The position numbers were made by a program, and so were the translations under genes. The notes under the pieces are model-generated. The model searched no databases. It had not been told where the DNA came from and was given only the letters and a program-made list of their open reading frames with translations. From Xanthostigma xanthostigma (Eukaryota > Arthropoda > Insecta > Raphidioptera > Raphidiidae), in contig OY754473.1 of NCBI GenBank assembly GCA_963575645.1, forward strand, positions 124,001-188,000: 64,000 nt of DNA, read 5' to 3'. Within the stretch, counting starts at the first letter, position 1. Every line of letters begins with the position of its first letter. Shown here piece by piece: positions 10,825 through 20,461 of the stretch.

Positions 10825-11503
10825 AACTTCCCGCTGTAAAAAAAAATCAAAAATTTTTTTTTTCAAAAAAATCGGGAAGTTATTGTTTTCACCCCGATTT
10901 TCCAAAATCGAGTTTTCGCCAAATCTCGACGTTTTGAGGTCCTTGGAAGCTATTCTGACTATTTTGGCGACGATGTCCGTAGTGCTCTATGTGTGTGTGT
11001 GTTTGTATGTATGTAAACCTCTTATATCTTTTGAAAGGAATGTCCGATTGAAAAGCAGTTTGCGGCATCTGACGTGACCTTGCTGAACTTAGATTTCCTG
11101 AAAATTTGGAATGATTCGATTCAATAAATTTTGAGAAATCTCAAAAATACAAGTTTTAAAAATTTTTAGAATTTTGTTTTTTATGAATATTTTCTAAACT
11201 ACTAAACCGATTAATTCCAAAATCTAATCAGCTCTTCTCCTTTAAAAAACTGCGTAAAAAAATGTTTTTTTTAATTACTCGTAAAATTCGATTTTTTTTA
11301 ATAGGTAATCTACTTTCTTAGGTTAAAAAAACTGCCTCGATCGCCGCAAACCGCATCAATATCGGCTCATTTGTTCACGAGATATTGTGAACGAAAAATT
11401 GTAAAAAAGTGTTTTGATTTTGAGCTCGAACAGCTAAAAAATTAACTTCTAGCTATCTTTTATATATTTTTGAACGTTTTGAACTCGAAAATAGCGGGAA
11501 GTT
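10825..11503 (+). mobile_element. AACTTCCCGCT-terminus element, copy 2 (complete ends)
   Basis: The 679-bp element has perfect 11-bp terminal inverted repeats, AACTTCCCGCT and AGCGGGAAGTT. The interior matches the 9.9-kb and 42.9-kb copies. It is preceded by TT, so the outer TTAA might be a piggyBac-like target, but the right flank here is TTTC, so this is unproven. Non-coding and non-autonomous. Confidence 0.75.
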
Positions 11504-11984
11504 TCAGGGATGGCCTGCAAGATCCAACTTCTTTTCAAATTTTTTTATTCGTATCGATCCTGAACCCCGACCAACCGAAAAATGAAGTTGAAAGTCATTT
11601 TCTTATTTTAATAAATGTTCAAAATGCTCTCCATTTCTTCCCATACAAAAGTACAAACGACTTTGAAACCCTTCTCGCACTCGTTCTAAAATTTCGGGAG
11701 TCTCTGCAGGCAGCGGTGATTTTTTGTCTCAACTCCTGAAGATTTTGCGTACCTATTGATTCAAATATTATAAGAAATTATCTATAGCGAAAATCCATTT
11801 CTTTGGTATAGTTTCAATTTTTAAAATTAATTAATAACATCAAAAACATTAACTTTGTGAAAAAAGCTTTGAAAACTTCTGGTTATTTATTTGAATTTTG
11901 TCCGTTCTTATTCTATTAAAAAAATGTTTTAAACGATTTCAAATCAGGTTACTGCCTGGTGACACCTAGTCTAATGAACATCAT
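11504..11984. other. Unassigned flank between element and duplicated unit
   Basis: The first 35 bases ('cagggatggcctgcaagatc') are also found outside the other AACTTCCCGCT elements at 42.83 and 63.07 kb, so the family may extend past its short terminal repeats. The remaining sequence has a plus-strand open frame (11470-11739) with no motif. Confidence 0.4.
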
Positions 11985-12027
11985 CTGTTGATGTGAGTAA
12001 AAAACAAGTTTCTATTATTTAAAATAA

Positions 12028-12037
12028 TTTATTTATT
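12028..12037 (-). terminator. Candidate polyadenylation signals of receptor A
   Basis: On the minus strand two overlapping AATAAA hexamers occur about 240 bases after the proposed stop codon at 12271. The same pair occurs at 25722-25731 in unit B. Similarity between the two units ends about 45 bases further on, consistent with a transcript end. Confidence 0.4.
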
Positions 12038-12270
12038 TGTACATTTTTCACAATAATTAACATATAAAATAAAGAATTACAAAATCTGCAACATTTAAAT
12101 AAATTACACAAGCTATTAAGTTATTACATTAAATCTTAAAATATATAAAGTATGTAATGTGCAAATTTTTGAGCTTCGAAAAAATAACATTATTATCAAC
12201 TTTCAACTAAAATTATTCTTATTACTTAAATGGTTCAGATCCAGTATAATAAAAAAAAAATACTTTTTAT

Positions 12271-12318
12271 CTATGGGCTATGTCCAACTCGCCGTGTGGA
12301 GCTAATTGGCGATTCTAT
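12271..12318 (-). CDS. Receptor A, candidate last coding exon (C-terminal tail)
   Basis: A clear acceptor (ctactgttttcag|ATAGAATCG) opens in phase 0, which fits the phase-0 donor at the end of the TM7 exon (13874). It reads 15 codons, IESPISSTRRVGHSP, then TAG. A short Ser/Thr/Arg-rich tail after helix 8 is plausible for this receptor class and gives a protein of about 329 residues. In paralog B the acceptor reads caa instead of cag. The exon is therefore a proposal, not supported by conservation of its splice site. Confidence 0.4.
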   Translation of the reverse strand: MESPISSTRRVGHSP

Positions 12319-12627
12319 CTGAAAACAGTAGCATTTTCGTTTATACGATATAATACGAAGGTTTATACGATATAATACGAAGAGAAAAAGATAAATTATT
12401 TATCCAGTGAACTCTTGGTGATTAATTAAACTCGGCTGATATTTTTAATACGATTTGTAAACATTTTCAAAAATGGTGCCAACATTTTCAAGAGCTTATG
12501 AAACGTAAAGAAAATTTGGTCCAACCCAACCGACCAACGCCAAGAATGTTATGGAATATGGCAAATACACTAATAATTAATTATAGCAAATATTAAACTA
12601 GTTAATAATGACAAATACTCACGGTAT

Positions 12628-12937
12628 TATTGCTTATAACAATGAATAATATTAATCATTAATGATCTTTACCGCATCCTTTTCACTGAAATAGTTAATG
12701 GATAGTCGTGGGCACTGTGGAGTAATGAAACTCAGCCAACGCGAAATTGGTTGTTTCGGGTTCAAATCCCGACATGAACATTTACATTTTTTCTTAGATA
12801 TGTCTTCTAAAAAAATATTACGACGATATTCGTTTAATATTATTATGCATTCACTGTTTCAGTGAAAAAGATACTGTAAAGTAAAGGAATCTAATCATAT
12901 CAATTATTAATAATCAATATTTGATTGTTATAAGCTT
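12628..12937. mobile_element. Small element with imperfect terminal inverted repeats enclosing a tRNA-Ser-like sequence
   Basis: Left 'gcttataacaatgaataatatt...tttcactgaaa' is matched in reverse by 'tttcagtgaaaaag...gattgttataagc' ending near 12937. The interior contains the tRNA-like segment at 12703-12776. It lies in the last intron of receptor A and is not obvious in unit B. Confidence 0.5.
12703..12776 (+). pseudogene. tRNA-Ser(CGA)-like sequence
   Basis: It starts like a serine tRNA (AGTCGTGG...). The anticodon arm GCCAA-CGCGAAA-TTGGT has a seven-base loop with CGA in the anticodon position, and the T arm TCGGG-TTCAAAT-CCCGA is perfect with an intact B box. The long variable arm expected for serine is missing and the acceptor stem does not pair well, so it is tRNA-derived rather than a working tRNA gene. 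Confidence 0.5.
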
Positions 12938-13360
12938 AATATCAGCTTAACTTACCTTAAAACTAAAGTAATGTTCAGGTACACGTTTTTGATAGTCCAA
13001 CATCCATATTTTGGTTTATTGAAAAAAAAAAAAAAAATTTAATTATTGTTCAGAATCGGGACAGGAATGCTTTATCCTAAACTGATGAAGATATAGTTTC
13101 AGTAGACACCTCACTTAGTCGAGACTGTTGCGGTAGTCGTTTCGAAAACATCGACAAAGTATCCTGTCACAAATGACGAAAAAATTATTAAGGTGGGGTC
13201 GAATACGCTAAAAAAAATTTGATGCTTAGTCTGTGTCATAATGAAAGCAAAAATTAACAGGGCTGTTTAATCGTTGCTTAATTATTAACAACTTTGAATA
13301 TTGCGTAAGTAAAACCAAAACAAATAATCAATTAATTAACAGCGTTTTACTGTGTCCATT

Positions 13361-13657
13361 GGTATTTCTATTTGACGTTTCGTCTACAACTGTCGTGACA
13401 TTTTTAAAGGCGTGTGGCAAAGTGTCCTCCCTGATGGCTTAGATACACGTAAGACTGCCGATGTCTGGTCACCTAGTGTCATCCTTTCTAAGTGTGTGTT
13501 CTCTGTTCGGTCGTTGTCCGTGCTTTCCTACTACGACCGAACAGAAAACACACTCACGCTTAGACACCGGTCATCAACACAAAAAGACACTTCAACAGCT
13601 GCCAGACCGCCTTTGAAAATGTCTACCGGAGTTGTCGAAACGTCAAGTAAAAATACC
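13361..13657. mobile_element. Long-hairpin MITE in the receptor A intron
   Basis: The termini 'ggtatttctatttgacgttt' and their complement at 13635-13657 continue inward almost to the centre (gttcggtcgt...acgaccgaac at 13506-13542), so the whole element folds on itself. An orthologous hairpin lies at 29992-30318 at the same place in unit B. It therefore predates the receptor duplication. The 99-codon plus frame across it is a by-product of the palindrome. Confidence 0.75.
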
Positions 13658-13873
13658 ACGGACCACGGCCTACAAGCCCGGAAGCCAATAATGTCTATTG
13701 GAAATTATTAATAAAACCTGATAAATGTAATAAATACCCAATCACTTTTAACAAATTTTAGGCAATTATTGATATTTGCTGGTAATTATTTATACCAACT
13801 GGGTTAACGTACATATTTTTCTAAGTCAATTACTAGGATACAAAGTGTTAATAATGTTAGGATACTGTTTTAC

Positions 13874-14067
13874 CTTAATGGCCTGTCGAAACTTGGAGGA
13901 CATCACGCTGAACAATATTGGATTAATAATGCCTGGCAGACAGTTGAGAATGGTGATAGCTAGATCTACGTATTCTGTTATTTTGGACGGCTGCATTCCA
14001 AGCCCTTCAGCCAATAAGAATACGAACCATGGCAACCAGCAAATAAAAAATGTTATTACAATTGATA
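13874..14067 (-). CDS. Receptor A, exon with TM6, TM7 and helix 8
   Basis: The 194-bp exon has an acceptor (ttgtttcag|TATCAATT) and a donor (ATTAAG|GTAAAA). Joined in phase 1 to the previous exon it encodes TM6 with FFICWLPWFVFLL (the CWxP switch motif), an outer loop, TM7, and then NPILFSVMSSKFRQAIK, which is the NPxxY region followed by helix 8. The usual tyrosine of NPxxY is phenylalanine here, while paralog B has tyrosine. The exon matches 31184-31377 in length, phase and both splice sites. The family is rhodopsin-like peptide receptors; the ligand is unknown. Confidence 0.8.
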
Positions 14068-14622
14068 CTGAAACAATTATTAGAAAAAATATAATTTAAA
14101 AAAAAACACGCTTGTATGGATACTGAATAGCCTACTTAAACGTTAAAAATAATTATTATTTCCCTTTTGTAGCTGTACCGGAGTGTGCGGTTTGCGCATC
14201 ATGCAAAAAGTAAGAGGCAAGGCAAATAAACTGCGCTTCCCTTTGCACTCATATCCCGGTTTCCTGTTAACTTGTACACTATAAAATATTTCAGCTATAG
14301 AGGTACTAAAAAGGTTTGAAAATAATTCTTTTTTAATTTCCAGCATTGTATCTGGCGCGATGTAAACAAGGCCAAAATTGTATGGCAACTTTAATTGTAT
14401 ATTGCTGAAAAGACGTAGAAAATAATGAAAAAACAGTCGAGAGGGGTCGTATCCTTAAGATAATTTTCAAACCATATTTTCTGACAATGCTTACTGCAAC
14501 TCAGCATTAGAGTTGTATATGAAAACTGACATATGAATAATTAATACCTACGGTAAAGTGTCTGAAAATTTTCATAAAGAATTTTAATTAATAATTATAT
14601 CAATTAAAACTAGAATTCTTAC

Positions 14623-14800
14623 CAAGAATGTTAAAAGCTTTGTCCGACGAACTGTTGTCTTGAGTATTTCTGACTGTTTTCTTTGATTTTCTGATATTTA
14701 TAATCATGCAGGCACATAAGACCGTTATGAGAATAAATGGAATTATATAAACACATAAACGGTATACAAATAGAAGAAAAAGGTATATTTTTGAAGTTCC
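14623..14800 (-). CDS. Receptor A, exon with TM5 and third intracellular loop
   Basis: This 178-bp exon runs from acceptor (attttaag|GGAACT) to donor (CTTG|GTAAGA). It encodes GTSKIYLFLLFVYRLCVYI at the outer face and through TM5, then a basic third intracellular loop NIRKSKKTVRNTQDNSSSDK with Ser/Thr phosphorylation candidates leading to TM6. It is entered in phase 0 and left in phase 1. Its counterpart at 33555-33732 is the same length, and the loop is nearly identical, implying constraint on the G-protein-contacting region. Confidence 0.8.
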
Positions 14801-14939
14801 CTTAAAATAAAACTTCAATTAAAATTTCATTTTTACTATTAGAAAAAAAAAAATGAAAATAAAACCGGTACGTAAAATTTTGCGAGGGAAACATGCGTAA
14901 CATGTATTTTTCACATAAAATTCGAGCGAGCAGAAAGTT

Positions 14940-16140
14940 AATTAAGGTCACAAATTGACACGCGTTGATCGCCTGCTCAGATTGCAATAGGCTTGTGGGA
15001 GCGCGCGCGATGTACGGAAATGGCTGTAACTTTTGACTGGGACAAGCAAATGATGTGAAACCAATTGCAGATGAAAAAGCATATTTTCATGACGTATTAT
15101 GTGTGTTCCAAAAATTTGTTAAGTACTTTAATGCAGCTCTACATTGGAGCACTGCGTAGGTTTTCAATTATTTGACAAAATTCGATGAAACATAAGCAAT
15201 TTGTTGAAAAAAAAAATACTTTGATAGCATACTTAAAGGGTTTGTCTAAAATACTTTTTCAGCCAAAAAAAATTTGAAAATGTATTTTCGGAAATTCAGG
15301 CCTTTGAAGTTTGTCCGATTTCGAAAATAGTCGTTTTCCGTTGCACGCACATACCTTTGATTGTCAATATTGCAACTTTAAAATGTGATATTGACATTTT
15401 ATAAGTAGTCATTTTCAAGCTTAAGATATGTTATAAGTTACAATTATTTATTTTGTGCTTAATGTTTTTTTTTATTCAACTAAGACAAACTTAACATTTT
15501 CGAATAAAAACAAAGAAAAGTCGCGTATAAAAAAAAGTTAAATAATTTAAAAAATAATTTTTTCTTTTTTTTTTTGGCTGAGAAGTATTTTAGACAAACC
15601 CTTTAAGTATGTTATCAAAGTTTTTTTGAAGTGAAAACTTCTTTAGCCGCGTTTGACACTTTTTTGTAATGGGTAAAAAATGTTAAACTCGCGTCAGGAC
15701 ACGTGACCTGATCGAAAATTCGTAAGACTGATCGAAAATGCGTAAGACGAAAACTTTTATTTATACGTTAGACATCTAGCGTTGAAATATCGTACATAAA
15801 AATGCAATCTATGATACAAACCATTGTTTTCACTTCTGCCGGCACTCCCGGAGTGCAACCCGTCTTCTTTTTTCAACAAATTGTTGTTTCATAGAATTTT
15901 GTCAAATAATTAAAAACTTACGCAGTGCCTCAATGTAGAAAGCTACATATATAATTATTAAAGTACATAAACATTTTTTAATTCTTCAAGAAAATGATAC
16001 TTTTACATGTACAATTGCTTTCATATCATTTGCTTGTCCCAGTCAAAAGTTACAGTCATTTCCGTCCAGCGCGGGCTCTCCTACAAGCCTATTGCAATCT
16101 GAGCAGGCGATCGACGTGTGTCAATTTGTGATCTTAGTTA
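14940..16140. mobile_element. Foldback element in intron 1 of receptor A
   Basis: The left arm (14940-15275: 'caaattgacacgcgttgatcg', 'gtaacttttgactgggacaa', 'aagggtttgtctaaaatact') is answered in reverse by 15570-15632 and 15870-16140. The right arm holds about 240 extra bases (15632-15870), probably a later insertion. Unit B lacks it. No transposase is encoded; open frames across it are palindrome shadows. Confidence 0.65.
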
Positions 16141-16867
16141 ACAATTTCTGCTCTCTCGAATTCCATGTAAAAAATACATGTTACAAATGTTTCCTTCGTA
16201 AAATATTTCGTTCTTTCCAATGGCGCTATTCATATTTTTCTAAAAATGAGTCGGGAAGAAGATATTGTCAGAATACTGTTTTTAGGCTCCATTTTTCCAA
16301 TATGGCAGCGCGAGCAGCAAAGATACGAGGTGACAAAGTAGAAATTCGGAAAGAGCACATCTAAATCTATAAAATCACCAATTTTCAAAACTCCCGGAAA
16401 ACTTTCCAGGTAACCCTCTTTTATCGGCTCCAAATGACTGTACTATACCTAATGATAATTTATATTTAAGGTAAAAATAATAATTTCAGCTCAGTGTTCA
16501 TAAAGATGTATATCATTCATGGCCTACTATTTTTACAACGGTGTTATTGTTCAAGAAACATCCCTATTTCGGTTGAAAATGAGAATATTTTTTGGGTTCT
16601 TTTATATACCTATATAATAAAGTACCAGACTAGAATAAATATTTTTTAATTAGGTATCCGCGATTAGAGAAATCAAATAATTAATAGTTTTTGTTTACAT
16701 GTTGCGTTTTGTGTTTTTTTACCATTAAAAGTCTAAAATTAAAACACAGTGTAAATATTTATTAATGAAACTTTTAAAATGGCATCTTGAAAAGCCTTGA
16801 ACTTTGAGGAAATAGTTTTGAACTGTTATAATTTTATTAAAAAATAAACTATCATGGCAATACGTAC

Positions 16868-17437
16868 AAATCTCTCGTCATACAAATATAATGGCAAATT
16901 CGTACAAATGGCCAGAATCCAAATAGCGACAATCGATAGAATAACTCTTTTCTTCTGAGCTGACAGATTCTTGCCGTAAAACGGATGACAGATAGCTAGA
17001 TATCGCTCTATTGTAAACAGAGTCACAATCAGCGTAGAAGAAGCCAATCCCAAATCTTCTGCGTACCATATATACGTTAATTTGTCACATGGAATACAAA
17101 ATCCAGTATATTGCTGAGAACACCAAAACAGTGATATCAGATTTATCGGATCACATATCACATACAGTAAGTCAGAGACGGCTAAGCTGAACAGATAGAA
17201 GTTGGTTGTGGTGTGCAATGACTTGTTCATAACTATGACGAGGAGCACAAAAATATTTTCGAAAATGCCAAATATAAACATCAAGAATAATATCGTTGTC
17301 ATGGGAATCACCAGCCACAAACCTTCGCGAAATACGTAGTCATAATATTCGCAGGTTACATTGTAGTCGATAGGAACCGTCACCCTTTTATCAATAAGGC
17401 TGGTGATGGTCTCAATTATCTCCGTTGTATCATTCAT
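16868..17437 (-). CDS. Receptor A, first coding exon (N-terminus to TM4), class A neuropeptide-type GPCR
   Basis: The ATG at 17437 follows an acceptor-like ctttcag equivalent (gtttcag at 17453-17451), so a 5' non-coding exon is likely upstream. The 190 residues start MNDTTEIIETITSLID with an NVT glycosylation site, then TM1 (GIFENIFVLLVIV), TM2 (FYLFSLAVSDLLYV with the conserved Asp), TM3 ending TLFTIERYLAICHPF (ERY form of DRY) and TM4 (VAIWILAIC with the conserved Trp). It ends AGATTT|GTACGT in phase 0. The closest resemblance by eye is to the pyrokinin/neuromedin-U receptor clade. The cysteine usually at the top of TM3 is displaced outward by three residues, and no ECL2 cysteine is seen in the joined model. 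A small unseen exon could supply it. Confidence 0.85.
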
Positions 17438-17490
17438 TATTTATATTTATCTGAAACAACGCCATTTTTAGAACACAACCGATATTAAAA

Positions 17491-18049
17491 AGCATTTGTC
17501 AAGAAAATTTGATTTGGTAACGACATTAGATTGTGAAAACATTATTAGGTAAATTTGAGTCTATTCAATAAATAGAGTAACTGTGAGCCATTGGAGTTAA
17601 TGATAGGTATTTGTAAAAAAATCCGTGGCATAAGGATCGAAAATGAAGCAATACTGAATTTTTTAAACTTGCATTTGACGTTTCGATACGTTTTGTACCA
17701 TATTCAGAGTCTTCAAATGCTGTCACAGGTTATCAGTATATTGTTGTTGTTCTTAATCCATCAACAACAATATACTGATAACATGTGACAGCATTTGAAA
17801 ACCAAATTTTGGGAGGATGTTTGATATGCACATATGAAGAGCCCTATTACTTTTTGGAGAAACTTAGCGCATGCGTAGAAGATATATATACTATAAGGTT
17901 GTTTTTGGAACGAAGTTCCTTGTGGGACGTTATATATATGAATGGAGAGGGCTGGAAAAAAATCGTAAGAAAAAAGCGTAAAGAAAAAGCGTAACGAAAA
18001 GGCGTAAAGAAAATCTGTAACGAAAATCTAATCTAATTACCTATAGTAT
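17491..18049. repeat. Spacer with a partial 'gcggattgaaaccaaattt' family copy
   Basis: Bases 17800-17960 ('aaccaaattttgggaggatg', 'gaagagccctatt', 'gcatgcgtagaagatatat') belong to the dispersed family also seen at 41540, 45360, 47680, 56400 and 57480. At 17719-17789 a near-perfect hairpin 'ctgtcacaggttatcagtat' with its complement lies just before it. Nothing is coded. Confidence 0.6.
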
Positions 18050-18790
18050 GTCTGTTCGTAGAGATAGAAAGTTGAAATTTGGCGCATTTATAATATAGAA
18101 CATGGGACAGATTCTAACGGAGTCGGATTTTTGAATTTTGGTCCCAGAGTGGATCAAATTGAAAACAAAGAAAGTTTTTCGCTTATAATTCGCTCAATTT
18201 AAATCAGATTGGTTCGAAACCTGTCTTAAACGATAGAGGAGAACATTTTACATAAATTTCGTATAACAGAATTCGCGACAATAGTTTTTTATACATAAAA
18301 AAGCAGAAATAAACACCGTATATAAATTCGATTTTGTCTAATACATCGCGCACGTGGATTGGCTATCCTTTTCTCTCACACAGTGTATTATGGACAATAA
18401 AAGATTGCTTATGTTTTGTCTTAAATTAAAAAGATTGCAATTGTTCAAAAACGGATGCCATTTCAAATATTTTTAGGTTTTTGGAATTAATATTCTGTAA
18501 ATAGCGTTATCTAAGCAATGTCAATGGTTCAGTGGTAGAATACTTATCTGCCATGCGGGTGGCCCGGGTTCGATTGCCGACAGATGCGCAACTATTGTTA
18601 TTTTTATATTTTTAGAGTTGCAAATCACACGTTTAATTTTTGCTTTATAATCATAATATTATAGTATAAATACAATTTTCGAATAATTTAGACAAATTAG
18701 TAAAAAAATTACAATATGATACATAATAATTAGCGAAAAGAACACCGTTTCAACCGGGTGTTCCACGACACCTCTTGTCTTTTTTTATAT
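18050..18790 (+). mobile_element. Dispersed element carrying a tRNA-Gly-like sequence, copy 1
   Basis: About 740 bp match 44750-45480 in reverse: 'attcgctcaatttaaatcag', 'gaggagaacattttacataa', 'tacatcgcgcacgtggat', the tRNA-like block, and the end 'gtgttccacgacacctcttgtc'. The part 18185-18275 is also shared with the GATAACGT family at 50.5 and 60.2 kb, so families have exchanged or captured parts. No frame of interest. Confidence 0.65.
18518..18588 (+). pseudogene. tRNA-Gly(GCC)-like sequence, copy 1
   Basis: The D arm (TGGTTCAGTGGTAGAA) and anticodon loop (CTGCCAT, anticodon GCC) are almost those of animal tRNA-Gly, and the B box GGGTTCGATTG has a mutation in the T stem. The 5' and 3' acceptor strands (ATGTCAA and CAGATGC) do not pair, so it is not a functional tRNA gene. 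Confidence 0.6.
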
Positions 18791-19719
18791 AATGGTATAC
18801 TTTTCATACCGGTTTATTATACTATCTATTTTCACGAGTTTTAAAAATTTTTTTTGAAGTTTTTATCAGGAAACAGTATCTTGCCAGGTAGGCGACATGA
18901 ACTAACGCCAAAAAACCATTCATTGTCATTCTGTTCAGACAACAGACTTGTTTGACGTTTTTTCTCCGTCATTTACACCGCCATCTACTCAGAATTATAA
19001 AAAATGTTTCAGACAAAAGTGTCTTATTTTTCAACGTAGAATACAAATCTGTAGTAAAAATTGGGGGTACCTATTTAAAGTTCCAAAGTTACCCCCGCCC
19101 CCAGGAGAGAGGGCGGGGGTCAAGTTTAGTGTCGCTGAATACATTTTTTAAATTTTAAAATACTGGACACGTGTTTTTTTTTAATTCACCGTGTAGTATT
19201 CGAAATAATTGAACGGCCCGGTTACTTTTTTAGGTTGAAGTTAGGGGTTTTTTTTCGGTTTTTTGTTAATATTACATTGGCAAATTATTTTTTTTGTTCG
19301 AAAAAATTACAGCTTATTAAGGACACAGAAAGGTAAGTCTCCTGAAAATTTCATGAAAAAAAAATCATTTTTGCAGGAGAAAAAAATTAAAAACGAAAAA
19401 CACGGTTTTTTCGATATTTCTCTGAATCTTCATAAAAGTTGTAGATCCTTTTAATACCTACAACATTGTCATGTAATATTTTTCGATTGGAGGTCAACTT
19501 TCGTCGGAAATAACGAAAAACCGCGTTTGACCCCTAAAACGCGCCCCCCACATCCCTCCGGCCTTTTACGCATTTTAATTTTTGGTTTCTGTATTTCTGA
19601 CGGCAGTTTCTTCCCTTCCTCATCATTCGTTTTCTGTTATTAATTTTGTCCCTTTTTCACTTGATTTTAGGCTAACTGTACTTGTCTAATATGTGAAAAC
19701 GTTCATTTAAATAATTAAT
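18791..19719. other. AT-rich DNA without a recognised gene
   Basis: Bases 18785-18850 ('aatggtatacttttcatacc') resemble the 45.7-kb family. The palindrome ccccgccc...gggcggggg spans 19092-19120. The overlapping open frames at 18948-19158 carry no motif. Nothing else can be assigned. Confidence 0.45.
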
Positions 19720-20460
19720 TATTACACTTTTCATAAAAAATCGAAACCAAAAAAGTGTATGTTTACTTAAAATGTCGACGTTTCACTATTTAACAAATTA
19801 AATTGGACGTCCAAATAAACATTCCCATCCAATTTTCAAAACTACCGGATTCATTCCGACCTCGAGATTCTCTACTGACTGTGTTATAAAGAAACTTTTT
19901 ACTTAAAAACTTTCACTTAAAAAGTAGGGAATTGATCAAAATTCAAAAAAGTTTTGACACAGTCTGAATTCTATTCAATGAAAATTCTTTTTTTTAATTT
20001 TGTTCAATTCCCTATTTTTTCAAAATCAAATAAAATTATGGACGACAATACACTACCACTAAAAAAAACTTTGTTTCTCGACAATATTATCAAACCAACA
20101 CAAGTTATTAATAACACTTCGAAGACAATCAGGAAACCTTTCTCTATTTAAACAAACTCACCAATTTATACACGAATTATAATTTAAAACCATTAAAACA
20201 ATTCCTTCAAACGTGGCACTATTGTAACTCGTGAATTTCATTCAAATTAGAAAAAAATGACATTTTTAGAGTTCATCGAAATCGACACTTCATTTAAGAA
20301 TCGAAGAAAACTCGCAAGAAGAAGTGGATATACTGGTCAACGCTCAGCATAACCTCTGATCTTTCTGTCCGTCATGTTACTACAAAACGGTGTTAAGACG
20401 GATTCACACGACGATACCACACCCCACTATCAACATTTATAAGCAGTTGACTTTTAATAT
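19720..20460. repeat. Dispersed repeat X, copy 1 (left part)
   Basis: It matches 51690-52490 and, from 20100, also 24160-24480. Shared landmarks are 'cattcccatccaattttyaa', 'aaacaaactcaccaatttat', 'tcgaagaaaactcgcaagaa' and 'cacacgacgataccacaccc'. Near 19926-20010 a pair of complementary stretches ('aattgatcaaaattcaaaaa' with 'tttttaattttgttcaatt') forms a stem-loop present in the 52-kb copy too. Non-coding; class unknown. Confidence 0.7.
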
Positions 20461-20461
20461 A

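Larger units (their letters stand above)
11985..17490 (-). repeat. Tandem segmental duplication, unit A (receptor A)
   Basis: From about 11985 ('gtgagtaaaaaacaagtttctattat') through the 5' flank of receptor A near 17490, the sequence aligns collinearly with 25685-35935. Matches include exons, splice sites, parts of the introns, a hairpin element and the 3' flank with AATAAA signals. The unit is about 5.5 kb, against about 10 kb for B. The size difference is explained mostly by insertions in B, while A has its own intron foldback. Confidence 0.75.

Noticed and set aside
13412-13711. 99-codon open frame
   Set aside because: It lies on a palindromic MITE and is not conserved in the orthologous hairpin at 29992-30318.
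14143-14388. 81-codon minus frame between receptor A exons 2 and 3
   Set aside because: The aligned part of unit B does not keep the frame, so it is intronic.
16230-16433. Minus frame in intron 1 of receptor A as a missing ECL2 exon
   Set aside because: No membrane-adjacent pattern, no matching sequence in unit B, and the frame overlaps repeat sequence.
18518-18588. Functional tRNA-Gly gene
   Set aside because: Acceptor strands do not pair and the sequence is embedded in a dispersed element. It is kept as tRNA-derived only.
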